DNA of 60,317 nucleotides from Solirubrobacterales bacterium. GTDB taxonomy: Bacteria > Actinomycetota > Thermoleophilia > Solirubrobacterales > Solirubrobacteraceae. A program made the position numbers and the translations under genes. A model generated the notes under the pieces. The model made no database searches. It worked only from the letters and a program-made list of their open reading frames with translations, and was not told where the DNA came from. Of this stretch, positions 50,527 through 58,434 are shown piece by piece. The stretch covers positions 1 through 60,317 of the forward strand of contig DAHUYQ010000012.1 in NCBI GenBank assembly GCA_027315115.1, written 5' to 3'. Position 1 is the first letter of the stretch. The number at the start of each line of letters is the position of its first letter.

Positions 50527-51933
50527 ATGACCGAGACCGTGATTTCGAACGAGGCGCTGGCCGAGTTGGCCTCGTCGTTCTCAGGAGCGCTCCTGCGCGA
50601 AGGCGACGATGGCTATGAGCAGGCCAGGATGGTCTGGAACGGGCAGATCGATCGCCGGCCGGCCCTGATCGCGCGCTGCTCCGGCGTGCAGGACGTCCGC
50701 GCCGCGGTGAGATGTGGCGTGCAGCACGGGTTGGATATCGCCGTGCGAAGCGGCGCACACGCGGCGCAGGGCTACGGGACCTGGGATGGCGCGCTCGTAA
50801 TCGATCTCTCGCCGATGAAGGCAATCGACGTCGACCCGTCGTCGCAGACAGCGCGCGCACAGGCGGGGCTGACCTGGGGAGAGTTCGACAAGGCGACGCA
50901 GGAGCACGGGCTCGCCGTGACCGGCGGGCGGTTCTCGACCACGGGAATCGCCGGACTCACGCTCGGAAGCGGAAGCGGGTGGCTAGAGCGCCGTTGCGGG
51001 CTGACCTCCGACAGCCTGCTGTCCGCCGAGGTCGTGACCGCCGCCGGCGACCTCCTCACCGCGAGCAAGGACGAGAACCCAGACCTGTTGTGGGGGCTGA
51101 AGGGCGGTGGCGGGAACTTCGGCATCGTCACGTCGTTTACCTACCATCTCCACGCGATCGGCCCGATGATCTACGGCGGGATGATGGTCTCTCTGCCGGA
51201 CCGTGCGCCTGCCACGCTGCGCTTCCTGCGCGACTACATGGCGAACGCCCCGGACGATCTGGGTCTGGGCGCCGCGTTCGTGAGCGCGCCGCCGGAGCCG
51301 TTCGTCCCCGAGGAGATGCATTTCGCGCCGGTCTTCGGCGTCATCGTCTGCTGGACAGGCGAGGTGGAGGAGGGGGAACGGGTGCTCGCGCCGATCCGCG
51401 AGGTTGCCCGGCCGGTCATGGACATGGTCCAGCCGATGCCGTACGTGGCGCTGCAGAGCATGCTCGACGGCGGCGGTCCGCACGGCACGCGCGCATACAT
51501 GAAGGCGGAGTTCCTGCCGGGACTGGGCGAGGAGGTCATCGAGAAGCTCGTGCGCCACGGCGCTTCGCGGCCGGGTCCGATGGCGCAGCTCCTGCTCGAG
51601 CCGATGGGCGGCGCGATCGCCCGCGTCGACACCAGCGAAACTGCGCTCGGCGTGCGCGACGCGCCGTGGGCCTATCACGCGCTTGCGCTGTGGCAGGAGC
51701 CCGACGAGGCGACGGAGAGCGCACACGTCGGCTGGGCGCGCGAGCTCGCTCGGGATCTTGCGCCCGATACGACCTCGGGCGTGTATCTGAATTTCACCTC
51801 GGACGTCGGAGACGAGCGCGTGCGGGACATGTACGGCCCCGAGCGCTACGCAAAGCTCGTGGCGCTGAAGGATCGCCACGACCCGAACAACGTCTTTCAC
51901 CTGAATCAGAACATCCGGCCGAGCTCGGCGTGA
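50527..51933 (+). CDS. FAD-linked oxidase of the berberine-bridge-enzyme (BBE) type
   Basis: This 468-residue protein has an FAD_binding_4 (PCMH) domain: DIAVRSGAHAAQGYGTWDGALVIDLSPM, with His for covalent 8-alpha FAD attachment, then GRFSTTGIAGLTLGSGSGWLERRCGLTSDSLLSAEVVTAAGD. A C-terminal BBE segment YAKLVALKDRHDPNNVFHLNQNI follows. The second attachment Cys of bicovalent members is replaced here (GRFSTTG). Substrates vary: alkaloids, sugars, polyketides. There is no signal peptide. The ATG follows GGAGAA. It lies beside an ABM-like protein, a MarR regulator and a cupin, which may form a small oxidation cluster. Confidence 0.88.
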   Translation: MTETVISNEALAELASSFSGALLREGDDGYEQARMVWNGQIDRRPALIARCSGVQDVRAAVRCGVQHGLDIAVRSGAHAAQGYGTWDGALVIDLSPMKAIDVDPSSQTARAQAGLTWGEFDKATQEHGLAVTGGRFSTTGIAGLTLGSGSGWLERRCGLTSDSLLSAEVVTAAGDLLTASKDENPDLLWGLKGGGGNFGIVTSFTYHLHAIGPMIYGGMMVSLPDRAPATLRFLRDYMANAPDDLGLGAAFVSAPPEPFVPEEMHFAPVFGVIVCWTGEVEEGERVLAPIREVARPVMDMVQPMPYVALQSMLDGGGPHGTRAYMKAEFLPGLGEEVIEKLVRHGASRPGPMAQLLLEPMGGAIARVDTSETALGVRDAPWAYHALALWQEPDEATESAHVGWARELARDLAPDTTSGVYLNFTSDVGDERVRDMYGPERYAKLVALKDRHDPNNVFHLNQNIRPSSA

Positions 51934-52054
51934 GGCGACCGGCCCCGTCGCCACTCGATCCGCACAGGGCTCGTGGAGCCCCAGCACTTCGATCGCCCGC
52001 AGCATGCGGCTTGGCTGAGAACACGATCAACCCAATGAGCGATGAGGCTTTGTC

Positions 52055-52339
52055 ATGTATGTACGTGTCGTGAGGTTCACCGACGTGTCCGCTGAGCGGA
52101 TCAAGGCGTTGATCGCGCGCATCGAGGAGTCGGGCGGACCGCCACCAGGGGTGCCGGCCACCGGCCTGAAGCTGCTGTACGACGATACGCAGAGAACGGC
52201 AGTCGTCCTGCAGCACTTCGATTCGCTCGAGGACATGCAGGCCGGCGACAGGGCCTTCGGCGCGATGGATGCCTCCGAGACGCCCGGCACCCGCGCCTCG
52301 GTGGACATGTGCGAGTCGAAGCTCGAGCTCACGGCCTGA
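52055..52339 (+). CDS. small antibiotic-biosynthesis-monooxygenase (ABM)-like dimeric ferredoxin-fold protein
   Basis: This 94-residue protein begins MYVRVVRFTDVSAERIKALIARIEESGGPPPGVPATGLKLLYDD and continues VVLQHFDSLEDMQAGDRAFGAMDASETPGTRASVDMCE. The beta-alpha-beta-beta layout and the length suit ABM/dimeric alpha-beta-barrel proteins. The conserved catalytic residues of quinone-forming monooxygenases are not evident, so it may be a binding or EthD-like protein. It is downstream of the BBE oxidase. Its 3' end overlaps the convergent MarR gene by 11 nt. Confidence 0.6.
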   Translation: MYVRVVRFTDVSAERIKALIARIEESGGPPPGVPATGLKLLYDDTQRTAVVLQHFDSLEDMQAGDRAFGAMDASETPGTRASVDMCESKLELTA

Positions 52340-52844
52340 TGGAGGGCCTGTCTGCGCCTGCCGGGGAGCTGGTCGGCGTGGTGATCGCGTAGAGCTGCGT
52401 GAGTAGGCGGCGTAGCTGACCGAACTTCCGTGGTCCCATCTGCTGTTCCCATTCGGCCTCGACCTCTTGGACGATTTCGTAGATCGCTTTGGTCGCAGCA
52501 TGGCCTCTGGGGGTGAGGCGGACGCGCTTGGAGCGTTGGTCGTTGCTGTCGGCTTCGCGGGTCAGGTATCCGAGCTCCTCTAGTTGCCCGAGAAGGTAGT
52601 TGAGCGCCTGCTTGGTCATGCGCGTCTGGGCCGCGAGCTCGGAGGGGCGCTGGTTCTCGGGGCCGGGGTGGCGCCAGACGTCCACGTGCGCCGCGACGAG
52701 GTCGGTGAAGCCGCGGTCGTGCAGGCCGACGAGCATTCGCTGGCGCACCCTCTCCCACGGGACTCGCAACAGCGCCCCGATCAGCGGCGGCGGTGAAGGG
52801 CCAACATCGGGCTGGGGCTGGGTAAAGCCACTTGACAGACTCAT
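52329..52844 (-). CDS. MarR-family transcriptional regulator
   Basis: This 171-residue protein has a winged helix at about 60-145: RPSELAAQTRMTKQALNYLLGQLEELGYLTREADSNDQRSKRVRLTPRGHAATKAI, with the D-x-R-x-K/R wing of MarR proteins. The ATG at 52844 lies just 6 nt after a TATAAT box on the minus strand, so the transcript is probably leaderless. Two GTNAAG-N3-CTTNAC palindromes flank the divergent promoter. It likely represses itself and the cupin gene, perhaps responding to a phenolic ligand. Confidence 0.87.
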   Translation of the reverse strand: MSLSSGFTQPQPDVGPSPPPLIGALLRVPWERVRQRMLVGLHDRGFTDLVAAHVDVWRHPGPENQRPSELAAQTRMTKQALNYLLGQLEELGYLTREADSNDQRSKRVRLTPRGHAATKAIYEIVQEVEAEWEQQMGPRKFGQLRRLLTQLYAITTPTSSPAGADRPSIRP

Positions 52845-52880
52845 GCGCCCATTATACACTCGTAAAGTCGCTTGACCGAC
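52822..52880. promoter_or_regulatory. overlapping divergent promoters with two 15-bp operator copies
   Basis: GTAAAGCCACTTGAC (52822-52836) and GTAAAGTCGCTTGAC (52862-52876) are 40 bp apart start to start and both fit the palindrome GT-N-AAG-N3-CTT-N-AC. Between them lie TATAAT on the minus strand (52851-52856, for marR) and a plus-strand TTGACA (52832-52837) with TACACT (52855-52860) at 17-nt spacing, for the cupin gene. Confidence 0.7.
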
Positions 52881-52921
52881 AGGGGCTTTGCCCCTGGGAC
52901 CACATGCCCCTGGGACCACAT
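52881..52921 (+). repeat. leader hairpin plus 16-bp tandem duplication before the cupin gene
   Basis: AGGGGC-TTT-GCCCCT (52881-52895) is a perfect hairpin. It overlaps the first of two exact tandem copies of GCCCCTGGGACCACAT (52890-52905, 52906-52921). This is outside coding sequence, and the period is not a multiple of three. Confidence 0.85.
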
Positions 52922-52947
52922 GCACAGGACCACCGAAAGGAGCCAGC

Positions 52948-53400
52948 GTGAACAAGGCCACGGACAACGAGACGATCGCGATCGGTGAGCTCGGGGTGTG
53001 CTTCCTGGTCGAGGCCGGAGATTCGAACGGGAGCGCGTCGGCGTTCGAGTGCTGCGTCCCGGCAGATTCGCGGATGCCGGCGCCGCACAGCCACGACGGG
53101 TTCGAGGAGACGATCTACGGGCTCAAGGGCACCACGACCTGGACGATCGACGGCGAAACGGTCGACATCGGGCCCGGCGAGGCGGTTTGCGTGCGGCGCG
53201 GACAGAGCCACGGGTTTGAGAACCACGGCGACATCGACGCGACGTTCCTGGCGATCGCGACCCCGGCGCTGTTCGGACCGGACTATTTCCGCGAGCTCGC
53301 CGAGGTCCTCGCCGCCAGCGCCGGCGGCCCCCCGAATCTGACCGCGATCGGTGAGGTGATGCGCCGCCACGGCCTCACCCCAGCCCCGCCCGCGGATTGA
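52948..53400 (+). CDS. cupin-domain protein
   Basis: This 150-residue protein carries one cupin barrel (about 35-110): MPAPHSHDGFEETIYGLKGTTTWTIDGETVDIGPGEAVCVRRGQSHGFENHGDIDATFL. Motif 1 HSH...E and motif 2 with H give a probable metal site. It could be a dioxygenase or isomerase, or bind a small ligand. The start is GTG at 52948, after GAAAGGAG. It is divergent from marR and shares its operators, so it is probably the main MarR target. Confidence 0.82.
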   Translation: MNKATDNETIAIGELGVCFLVEAGDSNGSASAFECCVPADSRMPAPHSHDGFEETIYGLKGTTTWTIDGETVDIGPGEAVCVRRGQSHGFENHGDIDATFLAIATPALFGPDYFRELAEVLAASAGGPPNLTAIGEVMRRHGLTPAPPAD

Positions 53401-53536
53401 TCTCGACCCGAGTCTGCGCTTCTGGTGACGCGCAATTTCCCAGCCTTCTACGCGGCTTACCGGGCATGGATCGGCCAGGGCTTTGTGGCTGAGCAGGGAG
53501 CCGGTCGTCGTGACTCGGGCTAAACTGCCACTCCCC

Positions 53537-53610
53537 GCCGGAGTAGCTCAGCTGGTTAGAGCAGCGGAATCATAATCCGCGTGTCGGGGGTTCGAGTCCC
53601 TCCTCCGGCA
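53537..53610 (+). tRNA. tRNA with anticodon CAT (Met elongator; possibly Ile2)
   Basis: A 74-nt cloverleaf: acceptor GCCGGAG / CTCCGGC with discriminator A, D-arm AGCTCAGCTGGTTAGAGC, anticodon stem GCGGA / TCCGC with loop ATCATAA, T-arm GGGGG-TTCGAGT-CCCTC. The CCA end is not encoded. The anticodon is CAT. The acceptor lacks the mismatched first pair of an initiator. Lysidine-modified tRNA-Ile2 cannot be excluded by sequence reading alone. Confidence 0.93.
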
Positions 53611-53634
53611 TAGCCCAGCAAGCGTTCTGCACCG

Positions 53635-54516
53635 ATGCCGACCCCACTTCTCGCCGTCCCGAACGTCTCAGAGGGCCGCGATCTGGAGACGATCAGCGCC
53701 ATCGGCGAGGCGTTTCAGGGCGCCGGGGCACGCCTGCTGGACGTGCATTCGGACCCGGACCATCATCGCTCGGTCTTCACGCTCGCGGGCGAGCCGGGCC
53801 GGCTCGCTCACGCGCTGCTGGCCGGCTTCGCGGTGGCCGAGCGCCGCATCGACATATCCGACGGTCGCGGCCAGCATCCGCACGTCGGCGCGATAGACGT
53901 GGCGCCGATCGTCCACCTCGACAGCGACACGCGGGGCGCCGCCTGCGCCGAGGCGCTGCTGCTGGGGGACCTGATCGCTGAGCGCCTGCAGGTGCCGGTG
54001 CTGCTCTACGGCGAGCTCGCCGGCGGCCGTGTTCGGGCGGAGCTTCGCCGTGGCGGACCGCTCGCTCTCGCGCGCCGAATCGAGTCTGGCGAGCTTGTGC
54101 CCGACTTCGGGCCCGGTCGGCTGCACCCGACCGCCGGCGCCACGCTGCTGGCCGCCAGGCCGCCGCTGGTCGCCTTCAACCTCGAGCTGGCGCAGCCCGC
54201 GAGCCTGAAGGACGCCCAGCGGATCGCGGCTCTGGTTAGGGAGGGGGGAGAGGAGGGGCTGCCCGGCGTCAGGGCGATCGGCGTGACGTTGCGACGCGCC
54301 GGCGCCCAGGTCGCGCAGGTCTCCTTCAACGTCGAGCGCCCGCGGCAGACCCCTCTGCGCCTGCTCACAGAGGCGGTCTCGCGCCACGCGAAGATCGAGT
54401 GCGCGGAGCTCGTCGGACTGGCCCCGAAGGAGGCATTCGAGGGCTTCCCGCAGGAGATCCCGATTCCGGGCCTGCACCCTGCAAGACACCTGCTGCAGAA
54501 CGCACTAGGGTTGTAG
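53635..54516 (+). CDS. ftcD: glutamate formimidoyltransferase
   Basis: This 293-residue protein has the family N-terminus LLAVPNVSEGRD, DPDHHRSVFTLAG and the substrate loop GQHPHVGAIDVAPIV. The end GLAPKEAFEGFPQEIPIPGLHPARHLLQ matches the formiminotransferase C-terminal subdomain. It transfers the formimino group from formiminoglutamate to tetrahydrofolate (histidine breakdown). The cyclodeaminase half of bifunctional FtcD is absent, as is usual in bacteria. It lies 24 nt downstream of the tRNA. Confidence 0.9.
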   Translation: MPTPLLAVPNVSEGRDLETISAIGEAFQGAGARLLDVHSDPDHHRSVFTLAGEPGRLAHALLAGFAVAERRIDISDGRGQHPHVGAIDVAPIVHLDSDTRGAACAEALLLGDLIAERLQVPVLLYGELAGGRVRAELRRGGPLALARRIESGELVPDFGPGRLHPTAGATLLAARPPLVAFNLELAQPASLKDAQRIAALVREGGEEGLPGVRAIGVTLRRAGAQVAQVSFNVERPRQTPLRLLTEAVSRHAKIECAELVGLAPKEAFEGFPQEIPIPGLHPARHLLQNALGL

Positions 54517-54522
54517 GTGAAC

Positions 54523-54927
54523 ATGGCCCAGACCAAGCGCAAGACCAAGCACAGAGGCAACGCCGCCGGGATGGTCGAATCCCGCGGCAGGACCGGCCGC
54601 AAGCCCACCGCCGCGGAGAAGTCCGGCGCGGCTCGCGGGTCGACGTCCGCGAAGGCCGTCAAGCCGAACCGGCTCGACCAGCCGCCGACCTGGAAGAGCG
54701 CGTTCCTGCGCTCGATGGCCGCCGCCGTGATCATGCTGCTGATCGCGATTCTGATGATCAAAAAGCCGCAGGAGGCGATCGCGATCTTCCCGATCGTGCT
54801 GGTCCTCTACGTGCCCATCAGCTACTACACCGATCTCTGGCTCTACAGGCGTCGTCAGCGCCAGAAGGCCGCGAAGGCCGCCGCGCGGAACGCGGCCAGG
54901 GCCGCCGAGAGGACACCGGCTGAATGA
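54523..54927 (+). CDS. small membrane protein with basic N-terminus
   Basis: This protein of about 134 residues has a Lys/Arg/Gly-rich tail of about 60 residues, then two membrane helices (AFLRSMAAAVIMLLIAILMI and AIAIFPIVLVLYVPISYYTDLWLY) and a basic Ala-rich end. No family is recognised. An ATG at 54523 (AGGTG upstream) is preferred over GTG 54517. It lies between ftcD and a metallo-hydrolase, 6 and 34 nt away, so it may share their transcript. Confidence 0.65.
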   Translation: MAQTKRKTKHRGNAAGMVESRGRTGRKPTAAEKSGAARGSTSAKAVKPNRLDQPPTWKSAFLRSMAAAVIMLLIAILMIKKPQEAIAIFPIVLVLYVPISYYTDLWLYRRRQRQKAAKAAARNAARAAERTPAE

Positions 54928-54961
54928 CCGCTGCCGCGGCGCAGGGCACGGGGTGGCGCCG

Positions 54962-55672
54962 ATGACCGACGTGCGCAGCTTCGCCGTCGGACCGATTCAG
55001 GAGAACGCCTACCTGGTCAGGGCAAGCGGCGACGCCACGAGCGCCCTGCTGATTGACCCGGGCGAAGAGGCGCCGCGGCTGCTGGAGGCCGCAAGCGCCC
55101 TCGGCGTCCAGATCGAGGCGATCCTGCTCACCCACTGCCACTTCGACCACATCGGCGCGGTCGCGCCGATCGCGCGCGAGACCGGCGCGCCCGTCTACTG
55201 CCCGCAGATCGAGACGCCGCTGCTCACGGACGTGATGCGCTGGGTGCCGCCGGGCTTCGGCTCCTTCGAGAGCTGGGACCCCGAGCACACCCTCCAGGGC
55301 GGAGAGCGCCTGAAGCTCGCGGGCCTGGAGATCGAGGTGCTCTTCACGCCCGGCCACAGCCCCGGGCATCTCACCTACGCGATCACCGATCCCGCCGCGC
55401 CCGCGGACGGCCAGACGCCCGCGCTGCTCTCCGGCGACGTGCTCTTCAAGGGCTCGGTCGGCAGGGTGGACCTGCCGGGCGGCGACTGGGCCACCCTGGA
55501 GCGCTCGATCGCGATGCTGATGGAGCGCTTCCCGGAGCAGAGCGTCGTCTACCCGGGCCACATGGGCGTCACGACGCTGGGCGCCGAGCTGCAGTCCAAC
55601 CCGTTCCTGACCGAGCTGCGCCAGAGCGCGGCTCTGCCCCTGCCGGCCCAGCGCGAGAGCACACAGCCTTGA
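54962..55672 (+). CDS. MBL-fold metallo-hydrolase (glyoxalase II-like)
   Basis: This 236-residue protein has the HxHxDH motif as THCHFDHIGAVA, further zinc ligands in TPGHSPGHL and the Asp in LLSGDVLFKGSVGRVDLPGGD, and a last His in VVYPGHMGVTTLG. The pattern is that of the YcbL/glyoxalase-II-like group that hydrolyses thioesters. The ATG at 54962 is used (GTG 54953 possible). It overlaps the hisS start by TTGA; MBL-hisS pairs are common in actinobacteria. Confidence 0.88.
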   Translation: MTDVRSFAVGPIQENAYLVRASGDATSALLIDPGEEAPRLLEAASALGVQIEAILLTHCHFDHIGAVAPIARETGAPVYCPQIETPLLTDVMRWVPPGFGSFESWDPEHTLQGGERLKLAGLEIEVLFTPGHSPGHLTYAITDPAAPADGQTPALLSGDVLFKGSVGRVDLPGGDWATLERSIAMLMERFPEQSVVYPGHMGVTTLGAELQSNPFLTELRQSAALPLPAQRESTQP

Positions 55673-56937
55673 GCGAGGCCCAAGCGAAGGCCCCACGCGG
55701 CACCTTCGACGTGCTGGGGCAGGAGGCCCAGGCGCGGATGGCGATCGAGGCCAGGGCGCGCGCGATCCTGGAGGCGGCGGGCTACGAGCGGATCGAGACG
55801 CCGTGCTTCGAGGCGACAGAGCTGTTCGCGCGCAGCGTCGGCGAGGCGACGGACATCGTCAAGAAGGAGATGTACACGTTCACCGACGGCTCGGGCCGCT
55901 CGCTGACGCTGCGACCCGAGGGCACCGCGCCGGTATGCCGCGCCTACGTCGAGCACGGCATGCACAAGCGCCCGCAGCCGGTGAAGCTCTGGTACCTCTC
56001 CAGCTTCTTCCGCTACGAGCGCGCCCAGAAGGGCCGTTACCGCCAGTTCTGGCAGGTGGGGGCGGAGGCGCTCGGCAGCGATGACCCTGCGCTGGACGCC
56101 GAGTCGATCCAGCTCCTGCACCGCCTGCTCGGCGAGCTCGGCGCGCGCGACCTGAAGCTGCGGCTCTCCAGCCTCGGCAGCCCGGAGGCCCGGGGCGCCT
56201 ACCGCGAGGAGCTGAAGGCGCACCTGAAGAGCCGCGAAGGCGAGCTCTCCGAGGACGTGCGCGGCCGCATCGAGGCCAACCCGCTGCGCGCCTTCGACTC
56301 CGAACACCCCGGCACGGTCGCGGTGATGAAGGACGCGCCGCTGCTGCTGGGCCAGCTCACAGCCGAGGACCTCGCGCACTTCGACCAGGTGCGCGCCCTG
56401 CTGGATGCCGCCGAGGTGCCATATGAGATCGACCCGACGCTCGTGCGCGGCCTGGACTACTACACGCGCACCGTCTTCGAGTTCACATCCACCGCTCTGG
56501 GCGCGCAGAGCGGGGTGGGAGGGGGAGGCCGCTACGACGGGCTGGTGCAGCAGCTCGGCGGCCCTCGCACTCCCGGGATCGGCTGGGCGGCCGGCATCGA
56601 GCGGATACTGCTGGCCGGGTCGCCGCCCGCGCCGGCGCCGCCCGCGCTCGATCTGTACGTCTGCGTTCATGAGGAGGGGGAGGAGGGGGATGCGCGCAGG
56701 CGCGCCTTCGCGCTGCTCTGGCAGGCGCGCGCCGCCGGCCTGCGCGCCGAGATGGAGATGGCCGGCCGGGCGCTGTCGGGCCAGCTCAAGCAGGCCAACC
56801 GCCGCGGCGCCCGCTTCGCCGCGATCGTCGACGGTACGGCGACGACACTGCGCGACATGCAGGACGGTGGCCAGAGCGAGATGGGCAGCGAGGTCGTCGT
56901 GCACGAGCTCTTGCGGCGTCTGCGCACGCTTAGCTGA
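55669..56937 (+). CDS. hisS: histidyl-tRNA synthetase
   Basis: This 422-residue class II aminoacyl-tRNA synthetase has motif 1 at the end of the first helix set, motif 2 FRYERAQKGRYRQFWQVGAE, histidine-binding PTLVRGLDYYTRTVFEF and motif 3 GGGGRYDGLVQQLGG-x8-WAAGIERI. A C-terminal anticodon-binding domain follows (about 325-422). The TTG start overlaps the previous stop (TTGA), so it is translationally coupled to the MBL hydrolase. Length and motifs are canonical. Confidence 0.96.
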   Translation: MSEAQAKAPRGTFDVLGQEAQARMAIEARARAILEAAGYERIETPCFEATELFARSVGEATDIVKKEMYTFTDGSGRSLTLRPEGTAPVCRAYVEHGMHKRPQPVKLWYLSSFFRYERAQKGRYRQFWQVGAEALGSDDPALDAESIQLLHRLLGELGARDLKLRLSSLGSPEARGAYREELKAHLKSREGELSEDVRGRIEANPLRAFDSEHPGTVAVMKDAPLLLGQLTAEDLAHFDQVRALLDAAEVPYEIDPTLVRGLDYYTRTVFEFTSTALGAQSGVGGGGRYDGLVQQLGGPRTPGIGWAAGIERILLAGSPPAPAPPALDLYVCVHEEGEEGDARRRAFALLWQARAAGLRAEMEMAGRALSGQLKQANRRGARFAAIVDGTATTLRDMQDGGQSEMGSEVVVHELLRRLRTLS

Positions 56938-56985
56938 GCGCGCCTCGCGCTCAACCCTTGCCCGCTGGATGCCGAAAAGTGGTTG

Positions 56986-57777
56986 ATGGCGCAGATCTCC
57001 CGTCCCTTTCAGCTCGCACTGGTGCTGGTCGCCGTGCTCGCGCTGGCGTGGTTCACTGTCCTGCGCGCCCACCTCTCCACGAACGGCGGCGGGTCGGGCG
57101 GCTCGGCCTCCTCGACGCCCAGCGCGTCTAGCGCCCCCAAGACCGCCAAGGCCGGCGAAATCGAGCACAACCAGGGCAAGGCGACGCCTGTCTACCACGG
57201 CGTGGCCCCCGGGCTGCAGGGGCTCTCCAGGGACATTCGCCGGGCGCATGAAACCGTAGGCGCATCCGAAGCGCAAGCGCACAAGCTCGAAGGCACGCAT
57301 GCCGTCTCCGCCGCGCCCGTGCGTCCGAGCTCCGCCAGGGCGCCCGTGCGTCCGAGCTCCGCCGCGCACCGCGGCAGCGCCACCGTCCAGCACCCGGCCG
57401 CCGTGACCCACTCCGGCTCCGCGGGCTCCGCCGGCCACAACGGCTCCGGCCGGCGGGCCACCTCGGGCGTGACCACGGTCGAATCGCAGCTTCACGCCGG
57501 CAAGACCGTGCTGCTGCTGTTCTGGAACCCCGCCTCCAGCGAGGATCGGGCGGTGCACGGCCAGGTGCAGGCCGCCGGCCGCTCACTGAAGGCAAAGGTC
57601 GCCCTGGACTTCGCCAAGGCAGGCGAAGTGGGCAGCTTCGGGACGGTCACCAGGGACGTCTCGGTGCTGCAGACGCCGACGCTGCTGATCATCAACAAGA
57701 GGGGCCTTGCGACGACGATCACGGGCCTCACGGATGCCTTCTCGATCGAACAGGCGGTGCGGGAAGCCGGTGCATGA
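56986..57777 (+). CDS. membrane-anchored thioredoxin-fold protein lacking the CxxC active site
   Basis: This 263-residue protein has one N-terminal membrane helix (FQLALVLVAVLALAWFTVL). A long disordered linker (about 30-165, Ser/Ala/Gly/His-rich, with duplicated APVRPSSA) leads to a C-terminal thioredoxin-like fold: LHAGKTVLLLFWNPASSEDRAVHGQVQ...QTPTLLIINKRGLATTITGLTD. The position of the CxxC is NPASSEDR, so redox chemistry is unlikely. It precedes a TlpA-like protein with an intact CxxC by 29 nt. It may be a binding or chaperone partner of that protein outside the membrane. Confidence 0.7.
   Translation: MAQISRPFQLALVLVAVLALAWFTVLRAHLSTNGGGSGGSASSTPSASSAPKTAKAGEIEHNQGKATPVYHGVAPGLQGLSRDIRRAHETVGASEAQAHKLEGTHAVSAAPVRPSSARAPVRPSSAAHRGSATVQHPAAVTHSGSAGSAGHNGSGRRATSGVTTVESQLHAGKTVLLLFWNPASSEDRAVHGQVQAAGRSLKAKVALDFAKAGEVGSFGTVTRDVSVLQTPTLLIINKRGLATTITGLTDAFSIEQAVREAGA
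57313..57366 (+). repeat. 27-bp tandem duplication in the thioredoxin-fold gene
   Basis: Two copies starting GCGCCCGTGCGTCCGAGCTC (57313-57339 and 57340-57366) differ only at the last bases. They encode APVRPSSAR/APVRPSSAA in the linker. Confidence 0.9.
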
Positions 57778-57806
57778 TCCTCGCGCGCTGCTAGGTTCGA
57801 GGCACG

Positions 57807-58376
57807 ATGCGAGATCGATGGGCGCGTCGAGCGCACCAGAATGCCCGCCGCGGCGGCAGCGATGGCGCGCTCTCGCCGGAGATGCGCCTGGTCAGGACGT
57901 TGGCGTGGATCGGCGCGGGCGTCGCGGCGCTCGCGCTCGTCGCCTTCCTGATCACGCGCGGCATGGCGACCACCTACAGGAGCGCGCCGCCGCTGCCCAC
58001 TCAACGGCTGGCCGGTCCGCGCGTGAGCATCGCATCGCTGCGCGGCAAGCCTGCGCTCGTGCTCTTCTGGGCGAGCTGGTGCGCCCAGTGCGGCCAGGAG
58101 GCCCAGGCGGTGCGCAGCTTCGCGCAGAGCTCCGCCGGCGCGGGCAGGATCGTCGGCGTGGACTGGGCGGACAAGCCGCGGGCCGCCAGAAGGTTCTTGC
58201 GCCACCATGGCTGGACGTTCTCAAACGTCAGGGACCGGACCGGCGAAGTGGGCCTCAGCTACGGGCTCGCGAAGCTGCCGGCGCTGTTCGTCATAGACGG
58301 GCGCGGCCAGATCGTCAAGGCGCTCTCCGGCGCCCAGACGCAGAGCAGCCTGGAACGCGCGCTGCGCTCCGCCTGA
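57807..58376 (+). CDS. TlpA/ResA-like membrane-anchored thioredoxin
   Basis: This 189-residue protein has an N-terminal Arg-rich cytoplasmic segment, one membrane helix (about 30-52) and a thioredoxin-like domain outside. The active site is WCAQC in LVLFWASWCAQCGQEAQAVRSF; the cis-Pro segment is KLPALFVIDGRGQIVKAL. It resembles TlpA/ResA/CcmG proteins that reduce exported thiols or apocytochromes. It lies 29 nt after the CxxC-less thioredoxin-fold protein, probably in the same transcript. Confidence 0.85.
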   Translation: MRDRWARRAHQNARRGGSDGALSPEMRLVRTLAWIGAGVAALALVAFLITRGMATTYRSAPPLPTQRLAGPRVSIASLRGKPALVLFWASWCAQCGQEAQAVRSFAQSSAGAGRIVGVDWADKPRAARRFLRHHGWTFSNVRDRTGEVGLSYGLAKLPALFVIDGRGQIVKALSGAQTQSSLERALRSA

Positions 58377-58434
58377 GCCCACGACACGCCGGGATGTTTA
58401 GGAGCCTGGTGGGGCTGGTACCAGGTTCAAGACG

